Source of the DNA: Burkholderia arboris
GTDB taxonomy: Bacteria > Pseudomonadota > Gammaproteobacteria > Burkholderiales > Burkholderiaceae
Assembly (NCBI RefSeq): GCF_902499125.1
Contig: NZ_CABVPX010000002.1
Coordinates: forward strand, 124,001-188,000
Length of the DNA: 64,000 nt
Direction of reading: 5' to 3'
In this document: piece by piece, positions 7,904 through 17,017 of the stretch
Position numbering within the stretch: the first letter of the stretch is position 1
How the letters are laid out: each line of letters begins with the position of its first letter
Program-made: the position numbers and the translations under genes
The notes under the pieces: model-generated
Told to the model about the DNA's origin: nothing
Databases searched by the model: none
What the model saw: only the letters and a program-made list of their open reading frames with translations

Positions 7904-9325
7904 TTACAGGGCGGCGCCGGCCGCGGCGGGTGCCGCGCGGCGAACGGGCGGCGCGTCGTCGCCGAGATCCCAGAAGAGGCCGGCCATCATCTGCAGCCCC
8001 TCGCTGACGACGCTCGCGAGCAGGTGCTCGTCGGGCGCGTGCTGCGAGCACGCCGGGTACGAGTGCGGCACCCACAGCGTCGGCAACCCGAGCGTGTCGG
8101 CGAACACCTCGTTCGGCAGCGTGCCGCCGAGATTCGGCAGGATCGCGGGCTTCTTGCCGGTGGTGCGCGCCAGCGACGCAACGGCCCAGCGGACCCACGG
8201 ATCGTCCGGCGGCACGCGCGTTGCCGGGGCGCCGCGTTCGACGTCGATCTCGATGTCGGCGAAACCGTGCGCATCGAGGTGCGCGCGCAGGTGTGCGGGC
8301 AGCGCTTCCCAGTCGGTGCCGACAACGAAGCGCAACTGGCAGTGCGCATACGCGACGGGCGGGATCGCATTGACGGGGTGCTCGGGATTGCCGGCCTTGA
8401 ACGCGAGGATTTCGAACGTGTTCCAGCCGAACACGCGCTCGGCCGCGGACAGGCCGGGCTCTCCCCAATCGGCGTCGAGCGCCGGATCGCCGGGACCGCC
8501 GCCGACGACAAGATCGGCGAGCGCGTCGCGCACGGCGGCCGGGATCGGCGGCGGGCGCAGCCCCTCGACGCGAATGGCGCCGCGCGCATCGACGAGGCTC
8601 GCAAGCGCATGCGCGAGCACGATCGCCGGATTGCGCAGCAGTCCGCCCCAGTTGCCGGAGTGATGCGCGCCGTCGCGGGCGCGCAGGCTCAGCTTGAAAT
8701 TGACCGACCCGCGCGAGCCGAGGAACACGGTCGGGCGTGCGGCGGCGATGCGTGGGCCGTCGGACGCGATCAGCACGTCGGCCGCGAGCGCGTCGCGTTC
8801 CTGGCGGCACAGTGCGTCCAGGCCCGGCGACCCGGTTTCCTCGCCCATCTCGATCAGCAGCTTCGCGTTGAAGCCGAGCCGGCCGGCGCGCGCGTCGAGC
8901 ACGCTGGCGAGCGCGGCCAGGTTGATCGTGTGCTGGCCCTTGTTGTCGGCGCTGCCGCGGCCGTACCAGCGGTCGCCGTCGGCCGTCAGCGTCCACGGCG
9001 ACAGCGGTGCGCGCCACTGCGCATCGTAGCCGCGCACGACGTCGCCGTGGCCGTAGATCAGCACGGTCGGCAGTGCGTCGTCTTCATGGCGCGACGCGAG
9101 CAGGAACGGGCCGCCGCCGTCGACGGGATTGTCGACGATTCGCGACGTGAAGCCGAGGCGGGCCGCCTCGGGCGCGATCTCGTCGGTCAGATAGGCGCGC
9201 AGCGCGGCTTCGTTGCCGCTGTCCTGGCTTTCGGTGCGCAGGCCGACGCGGCGGCTCAGGGTCGTGAAGAACGCACCGGATTCGAACTGGTTCAGCGCGT
9301 GCTGGATGGCGGCGGTACGGCTCAA
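7904..9325 (-). CDS. M20-family metallopeptidase/amidohydrolase
   Basis: From a TTG start at 9325, seven bases after AGGAG, this encodes 473 residues. Metal-site motifs are intact: YGHGDVV (His93, Asp95), GRGSADNKG (bridging Asp127) and the catalytic GEETGSPG (Glu162, Glu163). The dimerisation insert sits between about residues 225 and 340. M20 enzymes remove residues from dipeptides, N-acyl or N-carbamoyl amino acids using two zinc ions. No signal peptide is seen, so it acts in the cytosol on substrate delivered by the co-directional MFS transporter. The exact substrate cannot be called. Confidence 0.88.
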   Translation of the reverse strand: MSRTAAIQHALNQFESGAFFTTLSRRVGLRTESQDSGNEAALRAYLTDEIAPEAARLGFTSRIVDNPVDGGGPFLLASRHEDDALPTVLIYGHGDVVRGYDAQWRAPLSPWTLTADGDRWYGRGSADNKGQHTINLAALASVLDARAGRLGFNAKLLIEMGEETGSPGLDALCRQERDALAADVLIASDGPRIAAARPTVFLGSRGSVNFKLSLRARDGAHHSGNWGGLLRNPAIVLAHALASLVDARGAIRVEGLRPPPIPAAVRDALADLVVGGGPGDPALDADWGEPGLSAAERVFGWNTFEILAFKAGNPEHPVNAIPPVAYAHCQLRFVVGTDWEALPAHLRAHLDAHGFADIEIDVERGAPATRVPPDDPWVRWAVASLARTTGKKPAILPNLGGTLPNEVFADTLGLPTLWVPHSYPACSQHAPDEHLLASVVSEGLQMMAGLFWDLGDDAPPVRRAAPAAAGAAL

Positions 9326-9439
9326 GTCGTGTCTCCTCTGACGGGGGGCGCTCCGCGCGCGGATCGCGCACGCAACGTGAAGTGCGATCGATTCTAGAAA
9401 GCCGTTTTTTTTGTCACAATGATCGAATTTCGAACCTTT

Positions 9440-9458
9440 CTTTGCCGAAAAGGCAAAG
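9440..9458. promoter_or_regulatory. LysR-type binding site candidate
   Basis: Inverted repeat CTTTGCC-GAAAA-GGCAAAG between the divergent peptidase and LysR genes, 33 bases before the regulator start. A second small palindrome, TCGAA-T-TTCGA, lies at 9424-9434. The placement suits regulation of both transcripts. Confidence 0.6.
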
Positions 9459-9491
9459 CAGAGCGGCCAGATGTGGCCCGGGGACAGAACG

Positions 9492-10445
9492 ATGGCGGCT
9501 TTCCTGCATGGTCTGGCGTTGCGGTATTTCGTCGAAGTGGCGCGCACCGGCTCGATCAGCGACGCGTCCGCGCGGCTGCACGTGGCCGTGTCGGCGATCA
9601 GCCGGCAGATCGCGAAGCTGGAAAGCGAACTCGGTGCGCCGCTGTTCGAGCGCCGGCCGCGCGGCATGGCGCTGTCGGAGGCCGGCGAGCGGCTGCTGGC
9701 GTTCGCGCAGCGCAGCCTGCTGGAAGCCGAGCACGTGATGAAGGACATCGGCGGGCTCGACGCGCTGCACGGCAGCCTGCTGAAAATCGCCTGCTCCGAA
9801 GGGTTCGCGATCGATTTTCTGCCCGGGGCGCTCGCGCGCTTCAAGGCGCGCCATCCGGGCGTCGATTTCACCGTGTGGGTGGTGTCGCCGGCGGAAGCGA
9901 CGCGGCGCGTGCGCGACGGCGATGCGGACATCGCGTTGACCTTCAGTCTCGCGCCGGAGAAGGGGGTGCGCGTCGAGCACACCGAGCGTGCGCCGGTCTT
10001 CGCGCTGGTGCGGCACGATCATCCGCTCGCGGCGTGCGACGCGGTTTCGCTCGCCGATGTCGCACGGCACGCGCATGTGCTGCCCGAGGCCGGCACGACG
10101 GTGCGCCAGCTGATCGACATTGCATGCGCACTCGACGGGCTGCTGCTCGAGCCCGAACTGACGAGCAACAACACCGCGGCGATGTACGGCTACGCACGGC
10201 GCACGGGCGCGGTGATGTTCACGGGGCTGCTGTCGGTGCGCGACCGTTTCGATGCGGACGGCTTCGTCGTCGTGCCCGTGACGAACCCGCAACTGCGCGA
10301 GCGCAGCATCCAGGTGCAGACGATGGCGGGGCGCGATCTGCCCGCGTCGGTACGCGCGTTCCGCGATCACCTGATCGACGCGATGCAGGTCGCATCGGTG
10401 CCGCCGACTGCCGTGCGCGGCCCGAGACGCCCGCCCGTGAGATAA
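9492..10445 (+). CDS. LysR-family regulator of peptidase/transporter operon
   Basis: The 317-residue protein has an N-terminal helix-turn-helix (ALRYFVEVARTGSISDASARLHVAVSAISRQIAKLESELG) and an effector domain from about residue 90. It belongs to LysR activators that bind a small ligand and act as tetramers. ATG 9492 is used because GGGGA lies eight bases upstream; an ATG at 9471 is a possible alternative. It is divergent from the M20 peptidase and MFS transporter and should control them. The ligand is probably the transported compound or its hydrolysis product. Confidence 0.9.
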   Translation: MAAFLHGLALRYFVEVARTGSISDASARLHVAVSAISRQIAKLESELGAPLFERRPRGMALSEAGERLLAFAQRSLLEAEHVMKDIGGLDALHGSLLKIACSEGFAIDFLPGALARFKARHPGVDFTVWVVSPAEATRRVRDGDADIALTFSLAPEKGVRVEHTERAPVFALVRHDHPLAACDAVSLADVARHAHVLPEAGTTVRQLIDIACALDGLLLEPELTSNNTAAMYGYARRTGAVMFTGLLSVRDRFDADGFVVVPVTNPQLRERSIQVQTMAGRDLPASVRAFRDHLIDAMQVASVPPTAVRGPRRPPVR

Positions 10446-10509
10446 TTGTCAATCCGCCTTCCGTGTCCATGCGGCTCATCGAGCCGCATCGCCCCTGTTC
10501 GACGCCAAA

Positions 10510-11637
10510 TTGAAGAACCTGATTGTCACCCTCGATCGCGCCGGCGAGTTCGACGAGATCATCGACGTGCGCACGCCGCTCGAGTTCGCCGAGGACCATA
10601 TTCCCGGCGCGCTGAACGCGCCCGTGCTCAGCAACGAAGAGCGCGTGCTCGTCGGCACGATGTACCGCCAGGTGTCGCCGTACGAGGCGACGCGCGTCGG
10701 CGCGGCGATCGTCGCGCGCAACATCGCCCGCCACCTCGACACGACGTTCGCCGACCGGCCACGCAACTGGCGGCCGCTGATCTACTGCTGGCGCGGCGGC
10801 AAACGCTCGGGCTCGATGACGACCTGGTTCAACCTGATCGGCTGGAAGGCGCGCCAGCTCGACGGCGGCTACAAGGCGTACCGCCAGTCGGTGTGCGCGA
10901 CGCTCGATTCGCTGCCGACGCGCTTTCGCTACGTCGCGCTGGTCGGCCATACGGGCTGCGGCAAGACGCGCCTGCTGAACGCGCTGCACGACGTGGGTGC
11001 GCAGACGCTCGATCTCGAGGCGCTCGCATGCCATCGCGGCTCGCTGCTCGGTGCGCTGCCGGGCAAGCCGCAGCCGGCGCAGAAGGGGTTCGATTCCGGG
11101 CTCGTCGAAACGCTTGGACGTTTCGACCCTGAATGGCCGGTGTTCGTCGAATCGGAAAGCCGCAGGATCGGGCTCGTGCAGTTGCCGATCGCGCTGATCG
11201 AAGCGTTTCACGCGGGGCCGTGGGTGCATGTCGACGCGGCGCACGACGAGCGGATCGCGTTTCTTCTCGATGATTACGCGCACCTGTTCGACGAACCGGA
11301 CGCGTTCAAGGCGCAGCTCCATCGGCTGATCGGCCTGCATAGCCGCGAACAGGTGACACACTGGAAGGCGCTGATCGATGCGAACGCGCGCGCCGAACTG
11401 TTCTCCGAGCTGATCGACAAGCATTACGATCCCGCCTACGCGCGGACCTATCGCACGGCCTATAACAAGCCGAACCGGGCGCTGACGTTCACGTTCCGGC
11501 CCAACGCGGCCGACGTGCGCGACCAGGCGCGCGCACTGCTGGCCGAACTCGCGCAAACCGGATTGCCCGCATCGGCCGCGCTTGCCGCAGGCGCGAAATC
11601 CGCAACCGACACAGACCAATCGACGACCACACGATGA
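10510..11637 (+). CDS. selU: tRNA 2-selenouridine synthase
   Basis: The 375-residue protein joins an N-terminal rhodanese domain with active Cys93 (YCWRGGKRSGSMTTW) to a C-terminal P-loop domain (GHTGCGKT, residues 146-153). This is the unmistakable SelU/MnmH architecture and length. It geranylates and then selenates 2-thiouridine at the wobble position of Lys, Glu and Gln tRNAs, using selenophosphate. The start is a TTG at 10510 with a poor ribosome site, which suggests low expression. Its last four bases overlap the ATG of a Cys-rich permease, so the two are translationally coupled. No selD lies in this window. Confidence 0.95.
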   Translation: MKNLIVTLDRAGEFDEIIDVRTPLEFAEDHIPGALNAPVLSNEERVLVGTMYRQVSPYEATRVGAAIVARNIARHLDTTFADRPRNWRPLIYCWRGGKRSGSMTTWFNLIGWKARQLDGGYKAYRQSVCATLDSLPTRFRYVALVGHTGCGKTRLLNALHDVGAQTLDLEALACHRGSLLGALPGKPQPAQKGFDSGLVETLGRFDPEWPVFVESESRRIGLVQLPIALIEAFHAGPWVHVDAAHDERIAFLLDDYAHLFDEPDAFKAQLHRLIGLHSREQVTHWKALIDANARAELFSELIDKHYDPAYARTYRTAYNKPNRALTFTFRPNAADVRDQARALLAELAQTGLPASAALAAGAKSATDTDQSTTTR

Positions 11638-12692
11638 CGACCACACGCACCCAACCCAGTCCGGCCCTCGGCTGGATGACCTTCCTGTTGATCGCGGTCG
11701 CGGGACTGTTCTATGTGAAATGGTTTCCGTACTACAACAAGGCGTTCGTCGCCGCCGAGCACCATTCGATCGGCCAGTCGATCCTGATGGGCACGTCGGC
11801 GACCGCCCCCGAGCCGTCGCTGAAGGCTGCGCTCGATTACGCATGGGCGTACGGCAAGGCGATCTGGCAGGCGATGGTGCTCGGCCTGCTGCTCGGCTCG
11901 GCCGTGCAGGCGCTGTTGCCCGCACACTGGGTCGCGCGTGCGCTCGGCCGTACCGGGTTCGGCAGCGTCGCCGCGGGCGGCCTGCTGTCGCTGCCCGGAA
12001 TGATGTGCACGTGCTGCGCGGCGCCGGTCGTCGCGGGCCTGCGTGCGCGCCATGCGTCGCCGGGCGGTGCGGTCGCGTTTTGGCTCGGCAACACGGTGCT
12101 GAATCCGGCCGCGCTGGTGTTCATGGGCTTCGTGCTCGGCTGGCACTGGAGTGCGTTGCGCCTCGTGCTCGGCATCGCGATGGTGTTCGGGATCGGCTAT
12201 CTGCTGAACCGCATTGCGCGTCCTGAAGACCGCCGCATCGACGACGCGCAGCTCGCCGCGCTGGCGGCCGAGCAGGCCGCGGCCGGCAATCCGTTCGTCC
12301 GCTGGGTGAAGCTGCTCGCGCGCATGGCCGTGCGGCTCGTGCCCGAATACATCGTGCTGGTGCTGCTGCTCGGCGCGGCGCGTGCATGGCTGTTCCCGCA
12401 TATCGGTCCGGACATCGGCAATCATCTCGGCTGGATCGTCGCATTCGCGGTCGCGGGCATGCTGTTCGTGATTCCGACGGCCGGCGAGGTGCCGATCATC
12501 CAGGCGATGCTGTCGCTCGGCATGGGCGTTGGCCCGGCCGCCGCGCTGCTGATGACGCTGCCGCCGATCAGCGTGCCGTCGCTCGCGATGCTCGCGCGTT
12601 CGTTCAAGCCTTACATGCTGGCGATCGTTGCGACGCTCGTCGTCGTGTTCGGGATCGTGAGCGGCCTGCTCGCGATAGCGTTCGGGTTCTGA
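11634..12692 (+). CDS. DUF318/ArsP-like permease
   Basis: The 352-residue inner-membrane protein has about eight to ten hydrophobic helices. Its diagnostic motif is LPGMMCTCCAAPVVAGLR in the first half and a matching TAGEVPIIQ in the second half. Relatives in this permease family include ArsP, which exports trivalent organoarsenicals, and YraQ of unknown function. The CxCC cluster at a membrane face implies binding of a soft metalloid or thiol. ATG 11634 overlaps the selU stop by four bases. Coupling to a selenium enzyme raises the possibility of a selenium-compound carrier, which is inference only. Confidence 0.85.
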   Translation: MTTTRTQPSPALGWMTFLLIAVAGLFYVKWFPYYNKAFVAAEHHSIGQSILMGTSATAPEPSLKAALDYAWAYGKAIWQAMVLGLLLGSAVQALLPAHWVARALGRTGFGSVAAGGLLSLPGMMCTCCAAPVVAGLRARHASPGGAVAFWLGNTVLNPAALVFMGFVLGWHWSALRLVLGIAMVFGIGYLLNRIARPEDRRIDDAQLAALAAEQAAAGNPFVRWVKLLARMAVRLVPEYIVLVLLLGAARAWLFPHIGPDIGNHLGWIVAFAVAGMLFVIPTAGEVPIIQAMLSLGMGVGPAAALLMTLPPISVPSLAMLARSFKPYMLAIVATLVVVFGIVSGLLAIAFGF

Positions 12693-12788
12693 CGCGCGCC
12701 GGCCCGGTTCGATAGCCGTATCCATATTCATCCGGCGCCACCGCTTTACGCGTGCGGCGCCCTTTACAAGTAGCAAACAGGAAAACGC

Positions 12789-13211
12789 ATGACCCAACCG
12801 AAGATTCATCCTCGACTCGAAAAGGCGCTGACGCGCGGCGATCTCGCGATCCGCCAGGCCAATTCCGCGCGGGCGACTGCCGTGCTGAACGCACTCGGCA
12901 CGATGATCATCGAGGCCTCCGCAACGATCGGTGTCGATGCCAGCATCGAAATCCCGCAGGGCGACCGCATTTACGATCCCGTCAACGGCCTGTGGCCGCA
13001 GAAGATGCTGGTGTCGTTCGACGGCCCGGTGGACGAGGCCGAAAAGGAAGAGCTGCGCTCGGTCTATCTGGTGGCCGACGATCCGGGTACGCAGTTCCGC
13101 GTCGAATGGCATCGCGCGGACGGCAAGCTCGGTCGCCAGGAAGGCGGCCCGCTCGCGACCGTCGCGTTCCTGACCGACGTCGAGATCCCGTGGAGCGACG
13201 ACGACGAGTAA
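12789..13211 (+). CDS. conserved hypothetical protein
   Basis: The 140-residue soluble protein starts MTQPKIHPRLEKALTRGDLA, 96 bases after the permease on the same strand. It has an N-terminal helix rich in basic residues and a C-terminal mixed beta region ending in an acidic tail (IPWSDDDE). I do not recognise a named domain with certainty. GC-rich third positions and an AGGA-type ribosome site support a real gene. It may be the third gene of the selU operon, although a GC stem (GGCGCC arms) near 12757-12784 could separate it. Confidence 0.7.
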   Translation: MTQPKIHPRLEKALTRGDLAIRQANSARATAVLNALGTMIIEASATIGVDASIEIPQGDRIYDPVNGLWPQKMLVSFDGPVDEAEKEELRSVYLVADDPGTQFRVEWHRADGKLGRQEGGPLATVAFLTDVEIPWSDDDE

Positions 13212-13224
13212 CGTCGTCGCAGGA

Positions 13225-13245
13225 GCCGGCGCCCGGTGCGCCGGC
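13225..13245. terminator. stem-loop between convergent genes
   Basis: Perfect 8-base stem GCCGGCGC-CCGGT-GCGCCGGC, 13 bases after the upstream gene and adjoining the end of nodJ on the other strand. No T-run follows. Confidence 0.5.
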
Positions 13246-13247
13246 CG

Positions 13248-14081
13248 TCAGCGCATCATCCGCCGCCGGAACAGCCACGCGGACAGCAGGAATCCGCCGA
13301 CCGCGTAGCCGGCGAGCACCGCGACGTGCAGCGCGATGTCGGTCGCCGGCCGGCCGAGCATCGCGGGCCGGATCAGCTCGACCGCGTTCGCGAGCGGCAG
13401 CGCTTGCGCCGCGTGCTGCGCGACCGGCGGCAGCTGCGTGATCGGGAAGAACACGCCCGACAACAGCAGCATCGGCGTCAGCACGAGCGTCTGATAAAAC
13501 ATGAAGAAATCGTAGGACGGCGCAAGCGCCGTGACGATCATCGCGATGCTGGCAAACGCGAGGCCCGCGAGCGCGATCACGGGCAGCGCCACGAGCATCG
13601 ACGGAAACTGCGCATAGCCGAGCGCACCCGCGACCAGCATGATCGCGACCCCCGACAGCATCGCCTTGCTGGCACCCCAGACGATCTCGCCGAGCACGAT
13701 GTCGCCGAGCGCGAGCGGCGTATGCATGATCGCTTCCCATGTGCGCTGCACGTGCATCCGCGAGAAACCCGAATACATCGACTCGAAGCTCGCGGACATC
13801 ATCACGCTCGACCCGACCGTGCCGGCCGCGAGGAACGCGATATACGACACGCCGTCGACCTGGCCGAGCATCAGCCCGAGCCCGAAGCCCAGCCCGAACA
13901 GATAGATCATCGGATCGGCAAGATTGCCGAACATCGACGCAAGCGCGAGCTTGCGCCAGACGAGATAGTTGCGCCGCCAGACGGCGATCCAGTTGATTGC
14001 GTTCGCGGGCATCGCGATCGCGAAGCGTGACGCGCGCGGCGGCGCGGACGGTGTGGCGGCGGAATAGTTGCGCACGTCCAT
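13248..14081 (-). CDS. nodJ: ABC-2 type exporter permease, NodJ-like
   Basis: The 277-residue inner-membrane protein has about six helices, starting [38 protein letters not shown]. The pattern [24 protein letters not shown] is characteristic of NodJ relatives. It pairs with the ATPase gene six bases upstream to form an exporter. In rhizobia NodIJ exports lipochitin oligosaccharides; Burkholderia homologues exist outside symbiosis and their cargo is not known. There are no nod biosynthesis genes nearby, so symbiotic function is not implied. Confidence 0.9.
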   Translation of the reverse strand: MDVRNYSAATPSAPPRASRFAIAMPANAINWIAVWRRNYLVWRKLALASMFGNLADPMIYLFGLGFGLGLMLGQVDGVSYIAFLAAGTVGSSVMMSASFESMYSGFSRMHVQRTWEAIMHTPLALGDIVLGEIVWGASKAMLSGVAIMLVAGALGYAQFPSMLVALPVIALAGLAFASIAMIVTALAPSYDFFMFYQTLVLTPMLLLSGVFFPITQLPPVAQHAAQALPLANAVELIRPAMLGRPATDIALHVAVLAGYAVGGFLLSAWLFRRRMMR

Positions 14082-14087
14082 GATCGA

Positions 14088-15008
14088 TCAGTCCTGCATT
14101 TCGCGGCCCGTGAGCCGCAGGAACACATCCTCCAGATTGGCCGGGCGATGCAGATAGCGCAACCCAGTACGACCCTTGAGTCGCGCGCTGAGCGGTTCGG
14201 GGTCCGTCACATAGCAGAACAGCGTCTCGCCGCTGATCTCGGTGTGCTTCGCGAATGCCGACAACTCGTCGCGCAGCGTGGCCGGATCGGGCCCGTAGAT
14301 CTCGATCACGTCGCAGCCGATCTCCGATTCGATCAGCGCGTGCGGCGCACCTTCGGCGATCTTGCGGCCTTCCTCGATCACGCACAGGCGATCGCACAGG
14401 CGTTCGGCTTCTTCCATGAAGTGCGTGGTGATCAGGATCGTCTTGCCGCGCGCGAGCAGCGAACGCAGCCGCTCCCACATCAGATGCCGCGCCTGCGGAT
14501 CGAGGCCCGTCGTCGGCTCGTCCAGCACCAGCACGTCGGGATCGTTGACGAGCGCGCGGGCGAGCGTGAGGCGGCGTTTCATGCCGCCCGACAACTCGCC
14601 GACCTTCGCATCGGCCTTGTTTTCGAGCTTCGCGAATTCGAGCAGCGGCTGCACGAGTGCGCGTGCGGCCTGCGCCGACATCCCGAAGTAGCGGCTGAAC
14701 ACGAGCAGGTTCTCGCGCACGGTGAAGTCGGGATCGAGATTGTCGAACTGCGGGACGACGCCGACGCGCTGGCGTGCATGCCGCGCGCGCGATGGAACCG
14801 GTTCGCCGCATAGGGAGATGGTGCCGGCATCGGGGTGCGTGAGGCCGAGCAGCATTTTCAGGGTGGTGGTCTTGCCGGCGCCGTTCGGTCCGAGCAGGCC
14901 GTAGCATTCGCCGGCCTGGACGTTGAAGGACAGACCGTTGACGACGAGCTTGTCGCCATAGCGCTTTTCGACGTTGCGGAAATCGATCGGTGCGACGGAC
15001 ATGGGCAT
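14088..15008 (-). CDS. nodI: ABC exporter ATPase, NodI-like
   Basis: The 306-residue ATPase has an intact Walker A ([10 protein letters not shown]), Q-loop ([14 protein letters not shown]), signature LSGGMKRRL, Walker B ([12 protein letters not shown]) and switch His ([12 protein letters not shown]). The C-terminal extension of about 80 residues is typical of NodI/DrrA-type subunits. It powers the adjoining NodJ permease at the inner membrane. Two ATGs six bases apart (15008 and 15002) are possible starts. It is divergent from a universal stress gene across 325 bases. Confidence 0.92.
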   Translation of the reverse strand: MPMSVAPIDFRNVEKRYGDKLVVNGLSFNVQAGECYGLLGPNGAGKTTTLKMLLGLTHPDAGTISLCGEPVPSRARHARQRVGVVPQFDNLDPDFTVRENLLVFSRYFGMSAQAARALVQPLLEFAKLENKADAKVGELSGGMKRRLTLARALVNDPDVLVLDEPTTGLDPQARHLMWERLRSLLARGKTILITTHFMEEAERLCDRLCVIEEGRKIAEGAPHALIESEIGCDVIEIYGPDPATLRDELSAFAKHTEISGETLFCYVTDPEPLSARLKGRTGLRYLHRPANLEDVFLRLTGREMQD

Positions 15009-15333
15009 GTTGTCGTTGTGAGCGGGTGCGTTCCGCTGCCCGCCGGCTGGCCGGTTGGCGAACGGATCGGACGAATGCGTGTCACATGGGCATGACCGAA
15101 GCGAACGACGCCGGCGCGATATGACCCGCTGGAGTACGGACGAGCCATTCTAGTGCATCGGCTGCGTCTCTTCAGGGCATGCCTGCACGGTGCGATGCAT
15201 GCGCGCACCGATCGTGCACTGCATCATCGCGCACGCGCCGCGCGGGGCGAATCAGCGTTTTCCATCCCTTGCGTCCTGAATTGCGGCGCACCATGATGAA
15301 TGCGTAGGCTCGTTGTCGCGATAGGGAGGTTTC
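15009..15333. other. 325-base divergent intergenic region
   Basis: It should hold the promoters of nodI (leftward) and the universal stress gene (rightward). Short GC-rich repeats around GATGCATGCGCGCAC and GTGCACTGCATC lie near 15193-15223. I see no clear sigma-70 consensus and no additional gene. Confidence 0.4.
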
Positions 15334-15831
15334 ATGGCTAGCTACAACAAGATTTTGCTGTGTTACGACGGCACGCTCGAAGGGCGCAAGGCACTGCGCT
15401 GCGGCGCTAATCTCGCAATGGACCTGAAGGCCGAAACGCACTTGCTGTCGGTCGTCGACATGCGTTCGAGCATTGCGCAAAGTGCAGGTTTGCTGACCGA
15501 TGTCGCATGCGGCCGCTTCGAGGAAACCGCGCGCGAAATCCTCGAGGAAGGGGTGAACTGGCTGCGCGAGCGTGGCGTGCAGGCCGAAGGCCATTTCGCG
15601 TTCGGTTATCCGATCGACGAAATCGCGAATCTTGCGTCGGAACTGAAGGTCGACCTCGTCGTTGTCGGCCACCGGTGCCGCAGCGGACTGTCGCGATGGT
15701 GGATGGGCTCGGGCAATACGCAACTGCTCGACCGCGTGAACTGCAGCATTCTGGTGGCGTGCTCGTCGGCGGAAGAGCAGAAAGCCGAAATCGCGCGCGA
15801 GCGTGAAGCGGCCACGGCGAACGGCAAATGA
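15334..15831 (+). CDS. universal stress protein
   Basis: The 165-residue protein has one UspA domain, beginning YNKILLCYDGTLEGRKALRCG. The nucleotide-binding pattern is VDLVVVGHRCRSGLSRWWMGSGNTQLLDRVNCSILV, in which the usual G-2x-G-9x-G-S/T order is recognisable though the last part is altered (GSGNTQLL). It is therefore probably ATP-binding. A charged tail (EEQKAEIAREREAA) follows. Usp proteins help survival in starvation or oxygen limitation in the cytosol. GGGAGG sits six bases before the ATG. Confidence 0.9.
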   Translation: MASYNKILLCYDGTLEGRKALRCGANLAMDLKAETHLLSVVDMRSSIAQSAGLLTDVACGRFEETAREILEEGVNWLRERGVQAEGHFAFGYPIDEIANLASELKVDLVVVGHRCRSGLSRWWMGSGNTQLLDRVNCSILVACSSAEEQKAEIAREREAATANGK

Positions 15832-15918
15832 TCTAAAGACGCGATGGTTGCCTGGTCGGCAATGCGTGCTGGTCAGGCGCCACACCGCTTCAGCGGTGCG
15901 GGCGTCGAGCGCGGCCTG

Positions 15919-16626
15919 TTATGCGTGCAGGTCGATCGCGGACAATTTCCACGAAAACAGCCCGAAGCGGTGGAATACCGCCGCATAGCGCGTGCCGTCG
16001 GCGCTGCGCTGATACGTCACGACGAATTCATCGATATTCCGGTAGCCCGCGCTGGTTTGCTGCGGATGCGTCGCCTCGCTCGGGCTCGCCGGCGTGGCAG
16101 GCGCGGGCACCGCTGACGACGCGGTCGCAGCGGATGCGTTACTGCTCGCAGCGGCGGCACTTGCCGGCGCCGGATTGGCCGGCGTTGCGGCTGGTGCGCC
16201 GCCCGGTGTATTGCCTTGCGGCAGATTCGACAAATCAGGCGGGCGCTCGCCCGGATTGCCGCGCGGCGGCAATCCGCTCATCAGCGCGGCCACGCCCTCC
16301 GGGGTCGCGTACGCATCGACCAGCGGGCCGATCAACGCGGACCCGATCAGCGCGCCGATCACCGCAAACGGGTTGTTCTTCTTCACAGCGTCGATCCGGC
16401 GCATCAACTCTTCCGTGACCTGCTGTTTGAGGCTGATGCGTAGCGACGGAAAATCGACATACTCGCTGATCGCCTGCGCATCTCGCGCATCGATCGCCGA
16501 TTTCAGGCGACCGAGCGCGACGTACGGCGACGCGTACGCATAGCCGATCGCCGCAATGACGACGACGATCAGCGCGACGATCAGCAGGGGCTTGAGTCGC
16601 CATGCGCGGCTCGGCGATCCAGTCAC
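15919..16626 (-). CDS. DUF2939-type membrane-anchored protein
   Basis: Read from the GTG at 16626, which follows a perfect GGAGG by four bases, the protein has 235 residues. A single N-terminal helix (LLIVALIVVVIAAIGYAYASPYVAL) anchors it with the rest outside the inner membrane. The segment YVALGRLKSAIDARDAQAISEYVDFPSLRISLKQQV matches the DUF2939 pattern. A low-complexity Ala/Pro/Ser linker (about residues 140-195) precedes a C-terminal beta domain. Function is unknown. The longer reading from 16716 lacks a ribosome site. Confidence 0.75.
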   Translation of the reverse strand: MTGSPSRAWRLKPLLIVALIVVVIAAIGYAYASPYVALGRLKSAIDARDAQAISEYVDFPSLRISLKQQVTEELMRRIDAVKKNNPFAVIGALIGSALIGPLVDAYATPEGVAALMSGLPPRGNPGERPPDLSNLPQGNTPGGAPAATPANPAPASAAAASSNASAATASSAVPAPATPASPSEATHPQQTSAGYRNIDEFVVTYQRSADGTRYAAVFHRFGLFSWKLSAIDLHA

Positions 16627-16655
16627 GTTGCCTCCGGTGCGGGGATGTTCCGCAA

Positions 16656-16991
16656 TCAGAGACCGCCCGGCGTAGCCGATCGTTCCTCCGCGATGCAGCG
16701 ATCGATCATCCGGCACACGGCATCGATCGTGCCGACCATGATCAGGCGCGACCGGCCGTGATAGACGCGCACCGGTGCGCGACGCGCGGGTTCCGCGTGA
16801 TTCAGGCCGGCGTTCAGCGATACCCGGGCGAACGCGGGGAGCGCTGACGGCAGCAGGGACGCCTGCCGTTCGACTGCGACTTCTTCTTGCACGGGCGCGG
16901 CCGCGGACAGCGGTGCGCAGGGCGTGCGGCCGCGCAGATGACGCAGGCGGCCGAATTGACGGAAAGGCAGCAGACGGGCAAGGCGTTCCAT
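16656..16991 (-). CDS. small protein in the lexA operon
   Basis: The 111-residue product starts MERLARLLPFRQFGRLRHLRG, with an excellent ribosome site (GAGGAG, six bases from the ATG) and only 26 bases after lexA. Its N-terminal half is Arg-rich and disordered-looking. The C-terminal half (RVYHGRSRLIMVGTIDAVCRMIDRCIAEE) looks folded. Co-transcription with lexA means it should be DNA-damage induced. In pseudomonads the gene next to lexA encodes the division inhibitor SulA, so a SulA-like role is a reasonable hypothesis, but I see no diagnostic SulA motif. Confidence 0.75.
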   Translation of the reverse strand: MERLARLLPFRQFGRLRHLRGRTPCAPLSAAAPVQEEVAVERQASLLPSALPAFARVSLNAGLNHAEPARRAPVRVYHGRSRLIMVGTIDAVCRMIDRCIAEERSATPGGL

Positions 16992-17017
16992 GATGTTCTC
17001 CTCAGCGAGACGGAATG

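Noticed and set aside
6582..9017. A single long frame covering the MFS gene and part of the M20 gene in another phase, looking like a fusion.
   Set aside because: The part above 7868 is Arg-rich out-of-frame sequence of the M20 gene. The MFS protein has a normal start at 7868.
13636..14691. Plus-strand frames across nodJ and nodI.
   Set aside because: They are shadows of well-defined ABC exporter genes with all motifs intact on the minus strand.
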